Shown: positions 36,951-46,950 of the stretch, piece by piece
How the letters are laid out: every line of letters begins with the position of its first letter
How positions within the stretch are numbered: the stretch's first letter is position 1
From: Microvirga guangxiensis
GTDB taxonomy: Bacteria; Pseudomonadota; Alphaproteobacteria; Rhizobiales; Beijerinckiaceae
Direction of reading: 5' to 3'
Assembly (NCBI RefSeq): GCF_900102135.1
Contig: NZ_FMVJ01000004.1
Location: forward strand, 372,001-436,000
Length of the DNA stretch: 64,000 nucleotides
Notes under the pieces: model-generated
What the model saw: the letters and a program-made list of their open reading frames with translations, nothing else
The model's database searches: none
What the model was told of the DNA's origin: nothing
Position numbers and translations under genes: made by a program

Positions 36951-38467
36951 GCGTGGCCCGCGGCGATTTCCGCCGCCCTTTCTTCATGAACGCCAGTGGC
37001 GAGGTAAACGATGGAATCCTCTGAGAGGTCGGCTTGCGGCACTTCGCCGGCGATGCGTCCGTTGCGCATCACCACGACACGGTGGCAGAGGCCGATCAGC
37101 TCCTGCATCTCGGACGATATGACGATGACCGAAAGGCCGTTTTCGGCAAGACCGGCGATGAAGCGATAGATCTGCTCCTTGGTGCCGATGTCCACGCCAC
37201 GGGTGGGCTCATCGATGATGATGATGCGCGGATTGAGCAGCATCATCTTGGCGAGCAGAAGTTTCTGCTGGTTGCCGCCGGAGAGCTGCCCCGCCAGAAG
37301 GTCGCGTGCTCGGGTGCGAATGTCGAAATCCTTGATAGCGCCATCGAGCGCCTTTTCTTCCGCGCCTACGTCGATGAAGGATCCGCGGGTGAACTTGTCG
37401 AGGGCGGCCAGGGAGAGATTGACCCTCAGATTCTGCTGAAGAAGCAGGCCTTTGCCCTTACGGTCTTCGGAGAGATAGACGATTCCCGCCGCCATGGCCT
37501 CGCGCGCATCGCGGAAATGGACGCTCTTTCCATCGAGAGTGACCGTGCCATGGCCCGACCGAAGGCCGACGATTGCCTCGAAGAGTTCCGTGCGGCCCGC
37601 GCCGATCAGCCCGCCGAAGCCGAGAATCTCGCCGCGTTTCAACGTGAAGGAGGCATTCTCCACATAATCGGGCACGGCCATGTCGCTCACAGTGAGAATG
37701 ACCTGATCCGAGGCTGTCGCAGGCTTGTCGGGATAGAGCTTCGACATGTCGCGCCCGACCATGAGGCGGGCCATTTCGAGTGGCTCCAGACCTTCCATGT
37801 CACGCGTCGTGATATGCCGGCCGTCGCGCAGAACCGTCACCCGGTCGGCAATCGCCTTCACTTCGTTGAGGCGATGGGAAATGTAGAGCACGGCGACGCC
37901 ATGCTCGCGCAGCTTGCGGATGATGGCGAAGAGACTTTCCGCCTCGATAGGCGTGAGAACCGCAGTCGGTTCATCGAAGGCCACGAGCTTGTGGGGCACT
38001 AGAAGTGCGCGGGCGATCTGCACGAGCTGCCGATCGGCGATGGAGAGGCGGCGCACTTCTATATCCGGATCAATCCGGGTACCGAGCTCCGCCAGAATGC
38101 CCCTCGTCCGCTCGCGCATGGTCCTGTCGTCTACGAAGCCGAAGCGTTTGATCTCGCGTCCGAGGAACAGGTTCTGTGCCACCGTCAGGTCGGGGGCGAG
38201 CAGGATTTCCTGATGCACGAGAACGATACCATGGTTCTCGGCATCTACGGGACCGGAAAAGGTGATCGGTTGGCCTTGGAAATGCAGATTGCCCTTGCTA
38301 GGCGCAATATGGCCCGAGAGAATGCGCATGAGGGTCGACTTGCCCGCGCCGTTCTCGCCGATGACGGCATGAACTTCCCCAGGCTTCAGGTCGATTGAAA
38401 TGCCGCTCAGGACCTCGTTGGGTCCGAAGGATTTGGAAATGTTCTCTGCGCGAAGAACGGAATCCAT
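36947..38467 (-). CDS. Sugar ABC transporter ATP-binding protein (RbsA type, two NBDs)
   Basis: Double-domain ATPase of 506 aa. The first domain has Walker A GENGAGKST and Walker B LVAFDEPTAVL. The second has the family's altered Walker A GLIGAGRTELFEAI, the signature LSGGNQQKLLLAKMM and IIIIDEPTRGVD. It energises the RbsC-like permease, and is the first gene of the leftward operon, facing the LacI regulator across a 275-bp spacer. Confidence 0.93.
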   Translation of the reverse strand: MDSVLRAENISKSFGPNEVLSGISIDLKPGEVHAVIGENGAGKSTLMRILSGHIAPSKGNLHFQGQPITFSGPVDAENHGIVLVHQEILLAPDLTVAQNLFLGREIKRFGFVDDRTMRERTRGILAELGTRIDPDIEVRRLSIADRQLVQIARALLVPHKLVAFDEPTAVLTPIEAESLFAIIRKLREHGVAVLYISHRLNEVKAIADRVTVLRDGRHITTRDMEGLEPLEMARLMVGRDMSKLYPDKPATASDQVILTVSDMAVPDYVENASFTLKRGEILGFGGLIGAGRTELFEAIVGLRSGHGTVTLDGKSVHFRDAREAMAAGIVYLSEDRKGKGLLLQQNLRVNLSLAALDKFTRGSFIDVGAEEKALDGAIKDFDIRTRARDLLAGQLSGGNQQKLLLAKMMLLNPRIIIIDEPTRGVDIGTKEQIYRFIAGLAENGLSVIVISSEMQELIGLCHRVVVMRNGRIAGEVPQADLSEDSIVYLATGVHEERAAEIAAGHA

Positions 38468-38668
38468 ATGCGGCTCCAGGTCAGCGACACCAGGGTAAGA
38501 AACACCGTTCGCTGACGCGGGTGCGGCAGCGTTGGTTCAAAGAGATCGAGGGGTAACGGTCAGCAGGATAAAGCGCTTGCTGGCATTCATTTCCTCCGGA
38601 CTTTTCGGTCGCCCTCTAGCGGGGCGTCATTTATCGAACTAGGAGCATTCCATTCTTTGGCAATGCTT

Positions 38669-38688
38669 CCATGTAAACGATTACATGG
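38669..38688. promoter_or_regulatory. Palindromic LacI-family operator
   Basis: CCATGTAA-ACGA-TTACATGG has perfect 8-bp arms and a core TGTAAACGATTACA, very close to the LacI-family consensus TGTAANCGNTTACA. It lies between the divergent importer operon and the LacI gene, 55 bp from the LacI start, so it likely controls both. Confidence 0.8.
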
Positions 38689-38742
38689 GCACTTTACCGT
38701 AACGGCACGTTCTGTCAAACAGAACCAAGGTAGGGGAGGATC

Positions 38743-39861
38743 ATGGACGAAAGCGGGCCTTCGGGCAGGCCGGAGCAGGATGATGCTTCCAGTCATCGCG
38801 CGGTGCGCATCCAGGACGTGGCGAAGCTCGCGGATGTCTCGACCGCCACGGTGAGCCGTGCCCTGGCGACACCGGAACGGGTGTCGCCGGAAGCGCGCGC
38901 TCGCGTATTCGAAGCTATCGCCAAGACGGGCTACGTGCCCAACCCTGCCGCGCGCTCGCTCCGTTCTCAGAAAACCCACATGGTGCTCGTCGTCCTGCCG
39001 GATCTGTCGAACACGTTCTTCTCCAAAATCCTGCGCGGCATCGAAGAGCGGTTGTTCGAGGCAGGCTATGGCATGATCATCAGCGATCTCGACGGTACGC
39101 CTGAGAAGGAAGCTCATTTCGCGGCATTCATCGCTGCGGGACGCGTCGATGGGGCCATTCTCCTCAATGGCCACCTGTTCGGCCAGACGCGCATGGGAGG
39201 AGGGGCAACCGACAGGACCGGCATCCCGCTCGTCGCCCTCTGCGAGGCGATTCCTTCGGCAGACATTCCTCAGATCGAAATCGACAATCGCGGGGCTGCC
39301 AGCCGCATGACGCAGCATCTCGCGTCATTGGGGCATCGCAGCATTGCTTATGTGAGCGGACCGGAGAGCAATATTCTCGAACGGGAGCGTTTCCTGGGAT
39401 ATCAGGATGGGCTGAAAGCAGCAGGTCTGCCATTCGACCCTGGTTTGGTACTGCCAGGAGATTACACGATCGAGGCCGGGGTGGCGGCGGGGCAGAACTT
39501 GGCCGCCCGTTCAACCCGTCCGAGCGCCGTGTTCTGCACCAGCGATGAAATGGCTATCGGTCTCATACGCACGCTCTTGTCTGCGGGCTTGAGAGTTCCG
39601 GGAGATATCTCCGTCGCGGGGTTCGACGACATTGAATTCGCGGCTGTTGCCGAGCCTGCCCTGACCACGATTCATCAGCCGCGGCGAGAGCTAGGGCAGG
39701 CGGCCGCCTCCGTTCTCATCGATCTCCTGCAGGGGCGCCCATCACCCAAGCGGATCCGGCTAGATACGGATTTGGTGCTTCGCGACAGCGTAGCGCCGCC
39801 TCAGAACATGCTGAAGGCACCGGCAAAGACCACGAGAACCAGAGCGATGAAGCCCACATAG
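38743..39861 (+). CDS. LacI-family repressor of the sugar operon
   Basis: Transcription factor of 372 aa with an HTH and hinge (VRIQDVAKLADVSTATVSRALATPERVSPEARARVFEAIAKTGYVPNPAARSL) and a periplasmic-binding-protein-like effector domain. GGGGAGGA precedes the start. Divergence from the sugar importer and a perfect palindrome between them identify the target. The 3' end overlaps the converging small membrane-protein gene by 61 bp. Confidence 0.92.
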   Translation: MDESGPSGRPEQDDASSHRAVRIQDVAKLADVSTATVSRALATPERVSPEARARVFEAIAKTGYVPNPAARSLRSQKTHMVLVVLPDLSNTFFSKILRGIEERLFEAGYGMIISDLDGTPEKEAHFAAFIAAGRVDGAILLNGHLFGQTRMGGGATDRTGIPLVALCEAIPSADIPQIEIDNRGAASRMTQHLASLGHRSIAYVSGPESNILERERFLGYQDGLKAAGLPFDPGLVLPGDYTIEAGVAAGQNLAARSTRPSAVFCTSDEMAIGLIRTLLSAGLRVPGDISVAGFDDIEFAAVAEPALTTIHQPRRELGQAAASVLIDLLQGRPSPKRIRLDTDLVLRDSVAPPQNMLKAPAKTTRTRAMKPT

Positions 39862-40181
39862 GCATAGAGCGCCTTGCGCGAGTGCTGGTGAGCGTAGCTG
39901 TCCCTGTCATTGGCGTTCTGCCAGCGGTCTACGGTCTCCTGACGTCGAGCGAGATCCACCTGATCCGCACTCGGCGAAACGCCGCCCGCTTCGTCGTCCG
40001 TACCGAGCGGCGACAATCCTGGATCGAACACTTCGTTCTTGTCGCCCGTGCGCCCGCTGTTGATGTCTCCCTTCAGCTGCGCTGAAGTCGAGCCCGCGTT
40101 CATGGGCGGCGCATCCATCGGCCTGATCGTGTGCGTGCGCGGAATGTCTCTGTGATTAGGGTTGTCTGAGCGGGTCGTCAT
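39801..40181 (-). CDS. Small single-pass membrane protein of unknown function
   Basis: I do not recognise this 126-aa protein. Residues 1-100 are polar and probably disordered (many Asp, Ser, Asn, Pro); a single helix ALYAYVGFIALVLVVFAGAFSMF ends the protein, suggesting a tail-anchored topology. The ATG at 40181 has GGGAGAG upstream; the open frame to 40274 adds non-conserved residues. It overlaps the converging lacI-family gene by 61 bp at the 3' end. Confidence 0.7.
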   Translation of the reverse strand: MTTRSDNPNHRDIPRTHTIRPMDAPPMNAGSTSAQLKGDINSGRTGDKNEVFDPGLSPLGTDDEAGGVSPSADQVDLARRQETVDRWQNANDRDSYAHQHSRKALYAYVGFIALVLVVFAGAFSMF

Positions 40182-40275
40182 CAAAACTCTCCCGGGATCC
40201 TTCTGTGGGAAACAGCCGGGAATGCACGAGGTTCCTAAAGGGGGGCTCCGAGCCTCAACCTGCTCTGCGACCAAG

Positions 40276-40301
40276 AAAAAAGGCCGCTGTTGCCAGCGGC
40301 C
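40276..40301 (-). terminator. Terminator of the candidate sRNA
   Basis: An 8-bp perfect GC stem (40282-40289 with 40294-40301), a 4-nt loop and six T on the minus strand (40276-40281). No leftward coding gene ends here, which is what points to an RNA gene. Confidence 0.85.
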
Positions 40302-40365
40302 CGAAGTTTAGGGAGGAAACGCCCAAGAAGGGCAACAGCACCGCGACGCCAATCGCCGTGCTGCA
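40276..40365 (-). ncRNA. Candidate small regulatory RNA (MmgR/suhB-like architecture)
   Basis: On the minus strand this region folds into three hairpins. The 5' stem pairs 40336-40346 with 40353-40363 (one mismatch), followed by GCCC-TTCTT-GGGC (40321-40333). Next is a single-stranded GTTTCCTCCCTAAACTTC with an anti-Shine-Dalgarno-like CCTCCC (40311-40316). It ends with a perfect 8-bp terminator stem (40282-40301) and six T. A promoter (40372-40400) places the transcript start near 40365. No protein gene on this strand uses the terminator. The layout and UUUCCUCCC motif resemble the alphaproteobacterial MmgR/suhB RNA family; that link is from memory and untested. Confidence 0.7.
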
Positions 40366-40371
40366 CTGCAA

Positions 40372-40400
40372 TAAGTAAGGATTGCTCGACAGGATCGCAA
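40372..40400 (-). promoter_or_regulatory. Candidate promoter of the sRNA
   Basis: On the minus strand TTGCGA (40395-40400) and TACTTA (40372-40377) are separated by exactly 17 nt. The start predicted from this pair, near 40365, falls just before the first hairpin. Confidence 0.5.
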
Positions 40401-40525
40401 GATCAAAAGGTCAGCAGGCCTGCCCAATTTTTCGCCTCTCAAAAAGGCAGTCTCTGCAAGGCAACATGAGCAGGCTTTTAGGGTAAGCTGATGAAAATGG
40501 ATGCGACCTTACGACGTGAGATGTC

Positions 40526-40939
40526 ATGCCCAAGCTGAAAGCTGTACTCGAAACGGCTCTCTATGTTGATGATCTGATGCGGGCCAAAGCCTTCTACGGG
40601 GATGATCTCGCCTTGCCCCTCCTGTTCGAAAACCAGCGCATGTGCGCCTTCGATGTGGGAGGCAAAAGCGTATTGCTTTTATTCCTGCGCGGGTCTTCTG
40701 CCCATGATATGCACACACCGACCGGCACAATTCCCGGGCATGACGGGCAGGGTCCGCTTCACATGGGCTTCGCCATCGAGGCTGAGGAGCTTGCGGCCTG
40801 GGAGGAAAGACTGCGCGAGCGCAATATCCCGATCGCCAGTCGAGTGACGTGGTCACGTGGTGGGACCAGCATCTATTTCCATGACCCTGACGGGCATGTT
40901 CTGGAACTGGCGACGCCCGGACTTTGGGCGACCTACTGA
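40526..40939 (+). CDS. VOC (glyoxalase/bleomycin-resistance) superfamily protein
   Basis: A 137-aa protein of two beta-alpha-beta-beta-beta modules. LKAVLETALYVDDLMRAKAFYGDDLALPLLFENQRM opens the first, and the metal-site pattern is seen in HMGFAIEAEELAAWEERL and YFHDPDGHVLELATPGLW. The metal-ligand His and Glu are present. It could be a lyase, dioxygenase or resistance protein; the specific activity cannot be told. It stands alone, converging with the phosphoglucomutase gene. Confidence 0.88.
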   Translation: MPKLKAVLETALYVDDLMRAKAFYGDDLALPLLFENQRMCAFDVGGKSVLLLFLRGSSAHDMHTPTGTIPGHDGQGPLHMGFAIEAEELAAWEERLRERNIPIASRVTWSRGGTSIYFHDPDGHVLELATPGLWATY

Positions 40940-40960
40940 CCGCCCAAATGAAGGAGAGCG

Positions 40961-42676
<1,716 letters not shown>

Positions 42677-42877
42677 CTAGGGCTGCTGGCACGAGATGCC
42701 ACTGCTCAGATGAAGGTAAGATGAAGATCCTATGACGGGAATGGATGGCCTTAGCCTCCCGAAGAGTATGGTTAAGACCGACCGCTCAGCCCCTGACAAT
42801 TTGCCCGTCAAAGGACCCTCGTCCCTGACGCCGACCCATGCCATAAGGCCGCCGAAACCGCTTTGGGCCTTGGAATT

Positions 42878-44500
42878 ATGATTCGCGTCGAGAACGTCAG
42901 CAAACAGAACAGCCACCGCATCCTCTTCATCGAGGCATCGGCCACCCTCCAGAAAGGCGAGAAAGTCGGTTTGGTGGGGCCGAACGGCGCAGGAAAGACG
43001 ACGCTGTTTCGCATGATCACCAAGGAGGAGCAGCCGGACGAGGGGCAGGTCTCCGTCGATCGCGGCGTGACCATCGGCTATTTCAGCCAGGACGTGGGCG
43101 AGATGGACGGCCGCAGCGCCGTTGCCGAGGTGATGGAAGGTGCGGGCCCCGTAAGCGAGGTGGCAGCCGAGCTGAAGGAGCTCGAGACCGCGATGGCGGA
43201 CCCGGACCAGGCGGCGAATTTCGATGAGATCATCGCCCGCTATGGCGAGGTGCAAGCGCGCTATGAGGAGCTGGACGGCTACTCGTTGGAGGGCCGCGCG
43301 CGCGAGGTGCTCGCGGGCCTGGGCTTTTCCCAGGAGATGATGGACGGCGATGTGGGCGGCCTCTCCGGCGGCTGGAAGATGCGCGTCGCGCTCGCCCGGA
43401 TCCTGCTCATGCGCCCGGATGCGATGCTCCTCGACGAGCCGAGCAACCACCTCGATCTCGAGAGCCTGATCTGGCTGGAGGAAGTCCTCAAGGGTTATGA
43501 AGGCGCATTGCTCATGACGTCGCACGATCGTGCCTTCATGAACCGCATCGTCAACAAGATCATCGAGATCGATGGCGGTTCGCTCACGACCTATTCCGGC
43601 GATTACGAGTTCTACGAGCAGCAGCGCGCGATGAACGAGAAGCAGCAGCAGGCGCAGTTCGAGCGCCAGCAGGCGATGCTCGCGAAAGAGATCAAATTCA
43701 TCGAGCGTTTCAAAGCCCGCGCCTCGCATGCCGCACAGGTGCAGAGCCGTGTGAAGAAGCTGGAGAAGATCGAGCGCGTGGAGCCGCCGAAGCGCCGTCA
43801 GTCGGTGACCTTCGAGTTCCTGCCCGCGCCGCGCTCCGGCGACGATGTGATCACGCTGAAGAACGTGCACAAGAGCTACGGCACCCGCGTCATCTATGAA
43901 GGTCTCGACTTTTCCGTGAGCCGTAAAGAGCGCTGGTGCGTGATGGGCGTCAACGGCGCGGGCAAGTCCACGCTGCTGAAACTGGTCGCGGGTACCACCG
44001 AGCCCAATCAGGGCACGGTCACCATCGGCGCGAGCGTGAAGATGGGCTATTTCGCCCAGCACGCCATGGAGGTGCTCGAGGGCGATCGCACGGTGTTCGA
44101 ATTCCTGGAAGATTCATTTCCGCAGGCCGGGCAGGGTTCGCTGCGCACGCTCGCCGGATGCTTCGGCTTCTCAGGCGATGATGCGGAAAAGAAATGCCGT
44201 GTGCTCTCAGGCGGCGAGAAGGCACGTCTCGTGATGGCCAAGATGCTCTACGATCCGCCGAACCTCCTGGTTCTCGACGAGCCGACGAACCATCTCGACA
44301 TGGCGACCAAGGAGATGCTGATCGAGGCATTATCGAAGTACGAAGGCACGATGCTCTTCGTCTCGCACGACCGCCACTTTCTGGCAGCCTTGTCCAACCG
44401 GGTTCTGGAACTGACGCCCGAAGGCATTCATCAGTATGGCGGCGGCTACACTGAATATGTGGCGCGCACGGGCCAGGAGGCTCCGGGACTGCGGCACTAA
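42878..44500 (+). CDS. ABC-F family ATPase (ribosome-associated type)
   Basis: Soluble protein of 540 aa with two ABC domains and no membrane part. The first has VGLVGPNGAGKTTLF, LSGGWKMRVALARILL and MLLDEPSNHLDLES; the second has GVNGAGKSTLLKLV, LSGGEKARLVMAKML and LVLDEPTNHLDMAT. A charged linker of about 80 residues (EQQRAMNEKQQQAQFERQQ...) joins them. ABC-F proteins of the YheS/Uup/EttA group act on translating ribosomes; the YheS-like linker is closest by eye. A hairpin follows the gene. Confidence 0.92.
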   Translation: MIRVENVSKQNSHRILFIEASATLQKGEKVGLVGPNGAGKTTLFRMITKEEQPDEGQVSVDRGVTIGYFSQDVGEMDGRSAVAEVMEGAGPVSEVAAELKELETAMADPDQAANFDEIIARYGEVQARYEELDGYSLEGRAREVLAGLGFSQEMMDGDVGGLSGGWKMRVALARILLMRPDAMLLDEPSNHLDLESLIWLEEVLKGYEGALLMTSHDRAFMNRIVNKIIEIDGGSLTTYSGDYEFYEQQRAMNEKQQQAQFERQQAMLAKEIKFIERFKARASHAAQVQSRVKKLEKIERVEPPKRRQSVTFEFLPAPRSGDDVITLKNVHKSYGTRVIYEGLDFSVSRKERWCVMGVNGAGKSTLLKLVAGTTEPNQGTVTIGASVKMGYFAQHAMEVLEGDRTVFEFLEDSFPQAGQGSLRTLAGCFGFSGDDAEKKCRVLSGGEKARLVMAKMLYDPPNLLVLDEPTNHLDMATKEMLIEALSKYEGTMLFVSHDRHFLAALSNRVLELTPEGIHQYGGGYTEYVARTGQEAPGLRH

Positions 44501-44524
44501 GTTTCCGTACGAACCACAAGAACA

Positions 44525-44557
44525 AAGGGCACGGATGACATTCTCATCCGTGCCCTT
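44525..44557. terminator. Bidirectional hairpin between converging genes
   Basis: A perfect 14-bp stem (44525-44538 with 44544-44557) with a 5-nt loop lies between the ABC-F gene and the converging membrane-protein gene. T-runs are short on both sides (TTTGTT on the minus strand), but the stem is strong enough to serve both genes. Confidence 0.65.
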
Positions 44558-44577
44558 CGTCATTCTTGCGTGAGGTT

Positions 44578-45135
44578 TTAGTGATCCTTCGCCTGCGTCA
44601 TCCGGTCGACATAGGCGATGCCGATGGCTGAGAGAATGAAGACGGAGTGGATCACCGTCTGCAAGATAATGCCGGTTTCGGTATATGAGCTTCTTGCCGT
44701 ACCGACATAGCCCGCCTCGATGAACGTGCGCAGGAGATGGATCGACGAGATGCCGATGATCGCCATGGCGAGCTTTACCTTCAGCACGCCGGCGTTCACA
44801 TGGCTCAGCCATTCCGGCTGGTCTGGGTGCCCATTCAGGTGGAGGCGCGACACGAAGGTCTCATAGCCGCCTACGATCACCATGACGAGCAGGTTGGAAA
44901 TCATCACTACGTCGATGAGGCCGAGCACCACCAGCATGATTTGCATCTCGCTGAAGTCGGCCGCGTGAAGGACGAGGTGGACCAGTTCCGTGAGGAACAG
45001 GAAGACATAAACGCACTGGGCAACGATCAGGCCGAGATAGAGGGGCAACTGAAGCCAGCGCGAGCTGAAGATGAGGGCAGGCAGGGGCTTAAGGGCTGCA
45101 GACTGCGCCTGAGGCTTATCGTGGATATGGTCCAT
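44578..45135 (-). CDS. YqhA/UPF0114-type inner-membrane protein
   Basis: A 185-aa membrane protein with three to four helices (PLYLGLIVAQCVYVFLFLTELVHLV, IMLVVLGLIDVVMISNLLVMVIVGGYETFVSRL, VLKVKLAMAIIGISSIHLLRTFI, and a last one near the C terminus). The sequence LIDVVMISNLLVMVIVGGYETFVSRL is the hallmark of the UPF0114 (TIGR00645) family, whose role is not known. I started at the ATG at 45135, since the longer frame to 45318 enters the siderophore operon and has no family similarity. Confidence 0.9.
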   Translation of the reverse strand: MDHIHDKPQAQSAALKPLPALIFSSRWLQLPLYLGLIVAQCVYVFLFLTELVHLVLHAADFSEMQIMLVVLGLIDVVMISNLLVMVIVGGYETFVSRLHLNGHPDQPEWLSHVNAGVLKVKLAMAIIGISSIHLLRTFIEAGYVGTARSSYTETGIILQTVIHSVFILSAIGIAYVDRMTQAKDH

Positions 45136-45235
45136 CGGTCTTTTCTGAAGAAACGGAGGGAAGAGCGTGGCGGTAAACCGCCCGGCCCGACATAAGACGG
45201 CATATTTCAAGTTACAAGGTTCCCGCCCTGCCGGG

Positions 45236-45994
45236 TCAGGTGTAATAGATTGAAATCCGCCGCCCCTGAGTCTCCTGGATCTCCACCTCCATATCGTAGA
45301 TCTCCCGGATTGCCTCACTCGTCATGATCTCCTGAGGAGAGCCATGGCGGACAACGGTCCCATCACGCATGGCGACGATGTAATCCGAATAGCAGGAGGC
45401 GAAATTGATGTCGTGCAGCACCAGGACGACGGTCTTGCTCAATGCGTCGGCGGCTTCTCTCAGCAACTTCATCATGCCGACCGCGTGCTTCATGTCGAGG
45501 TTGTTCAGGGGTTCGTCGAACAGCACGTAGTCGGTGTCTTGGCAGAGGACCATGGCCACATAGGCGCGCTGGCGCTGTCCGCCCGACAGTTCGTCCAGAA
45601 AACGGTCGGCGAGCGCTTCGAGGCCGAGAAAGCCAATGGCGCGTGCTGCCTGGGCACGGTCCTCTGCTGTGAGGCGGCCCTTCGAATAGGGATAGCGGCC
45701 GAACTCGACGAGATCCCGCACGGTTAGCCGGGAGCCGACCCGGTTGTCCTGCCTGAGGATGGACAGGCGCTTTGCCAAAACATCGGATGGCGTAGTGGTC
45801 ACATCAAGCCCATCGACAGTCACCGTTCCAGCCGACAGGGGCAGGAGACGGCTGATCATCGACAGAAGCGTAGACTTGCCCGCGCCGTTGGGACCGATGA
45901 TGGATGTGATGCCTTTGCGCGGGATCTGCAGAGACACATCGCGCACGACGATGGTGTCGCCATAGTTCTTGCGAACGTTGGAGATCTCGATCAA
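45236..45994 (-). CDS. Ferric siderophore ABC transporter ATPase
   Basis: ATPase of the FecCD-type importer, 252 aa. Walker A is GPNGAGKST, the signature ELSGGQRQRAYVAMVL, Walker B YVLFDEPLNNLDMK and the switch VLVLHDINFASCYSD. The tail (MEVEIQETQGRRISIYYT) matches catechol-siderophore ATPases of the VctC/FatE type. It overlaps the upstream permease by 4 nt and is the last gene of the leftward iron operon. Confidence 0.92.
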   Translation of the reverse strand: MIEISNVRKNYGDTIVVRDVSLQIPRKGITSIIGPNGAGKSTLLSMISRLLPLSAGTVTVDGLDVTTTPSDVLAKRLSILRQDNRVGSRLTVRDLVEFGRYPYSKGRLTAEDRAQAARAIGFLGLEALADRFLDELSGGQRQRAYVAMVLCQDTDYVLFDEPLNNLDMKHAVGMMKLLREAADALSKTVVLVLHDINFASCYSDYIVAMRDGTVVRHGSPQEIMTSEAIREIYDMEVEIQETQGRRISIYYT

Positions 45995-46950
45995 CGGGCA
46001 ACTCCTCTGATCAGCAGGGCGAGGAAGACGATCCCACCCACGAATTCGATGACGATGCTCAGGGCCGTGTCGAAGGCGAACACGCGTTCGAGAATGAGCT
46101 GACCACCGATGAGGCAGATAACAGCAAGCAGCGTCGCGACCGGCAGCACGAAGCGGTGCTTGTGTGTCCCGGCGATGCCGTATGCGAGGTTGGCGACAAG
46201 AAGACCGAAGAAGGTCACCGGCCCGACCAAGGCAGTGGACACCGACACGAGAACGGCCACCAGCATGAGGATGACGGTGACGATCCGGCCATGATCGAGG
46301 CCGAGATTGATGGATGCTTCGCGGCCGAGAGCCAGTACGTCATAGACATGCATGAGCCGCCATCCGAAGAACGATGCAATCAGGATCGTTGCGACCGCGA
46401 TACCGAGGAGATTGCTGTCGATCGTATTGAAATTCGCGAACAGGCGGTCCTGCAGAACCACGAATTCATTCGGATCAATGATCCGCTGCATGAAGCTCGA
46501 CAGGCTGCGGAATAGAACGCCGAAGACGATGCCGACGAGAACGAGCAGATGAAGGCTGCGGCTGCTGCCGGAGAAAAGCCAGCGGTAAAGCGCCGTCGAG
46601 AATACCACCATTGCTCCTACATTGAAGGCAAACAGCAGGCGCGGATCGAGAGCCGTGAGGCCAGCCGACCCGATGGTGAAGACGAGGCTCGTCTGGATGA
46701 GGATGTAGAGTTGATCGAAGCCCATGATCGAGGGCGTCAGGATCCGGTTGTGGCTCACTGTCTGGAACAGCACCGTCGAGACAGCGATGGCGTAGCCCAC
46801 AAGGGCCATGGTCAGCACCTTCGTGCCGCGGAAGGTGAGGATGAAATCCCATTGGCCCCGGACGTTCAGCGACATGAACAGCGTAATGATGCCCACTGTG
46901 AGGGCAGTGAGGATCAGCAGCGCACGGATTGGTTGCCTGTTCTCACGCAA
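45991..46950 (-). CDS. Ferric siderophore ABC permease (second, VctG-like)
   Basis: FecCD-family inner-membrane permease of 319 aa with about nine helices. It has the family helices around GVLFRSLSSFMQRIIDPNEFVVLQ and the C-terminal PVTFFGLLVANLAYGIAGTHKHRFVLPVATLLAVICLIGGQ. It pairs with the next permease gene, with which it overlaps by 8 nt. Confidence 0.91.
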   Translation of the reverse strand: MRENRQPIRALLILTALTVGIITLFMSLNVRGQWDFILTFRGTKVLTMALVGYAIAVSTVLFQTVSHNRILTPSIMGFDQLYILIQTSLVFTIGSAGLTALDPRLLFAFNVGAMVVFSTALYRWLFSGSSRSLHLLVLVGIVFGVLFRSLSSFMQRIIDPNEFVVLQDRLFANFNTIDSNLLGIAVATILIASFFGWRLMHVYDVLALGREASINLGLDHGRIVTVILMLVAVLVSVSTALVGPVTFFGLLVANLAYGIAGTHKHRFVLPVATLLAVICLIGGQLILERVFAFDTALSIVIEFVGGIVFLALLIRGVAR

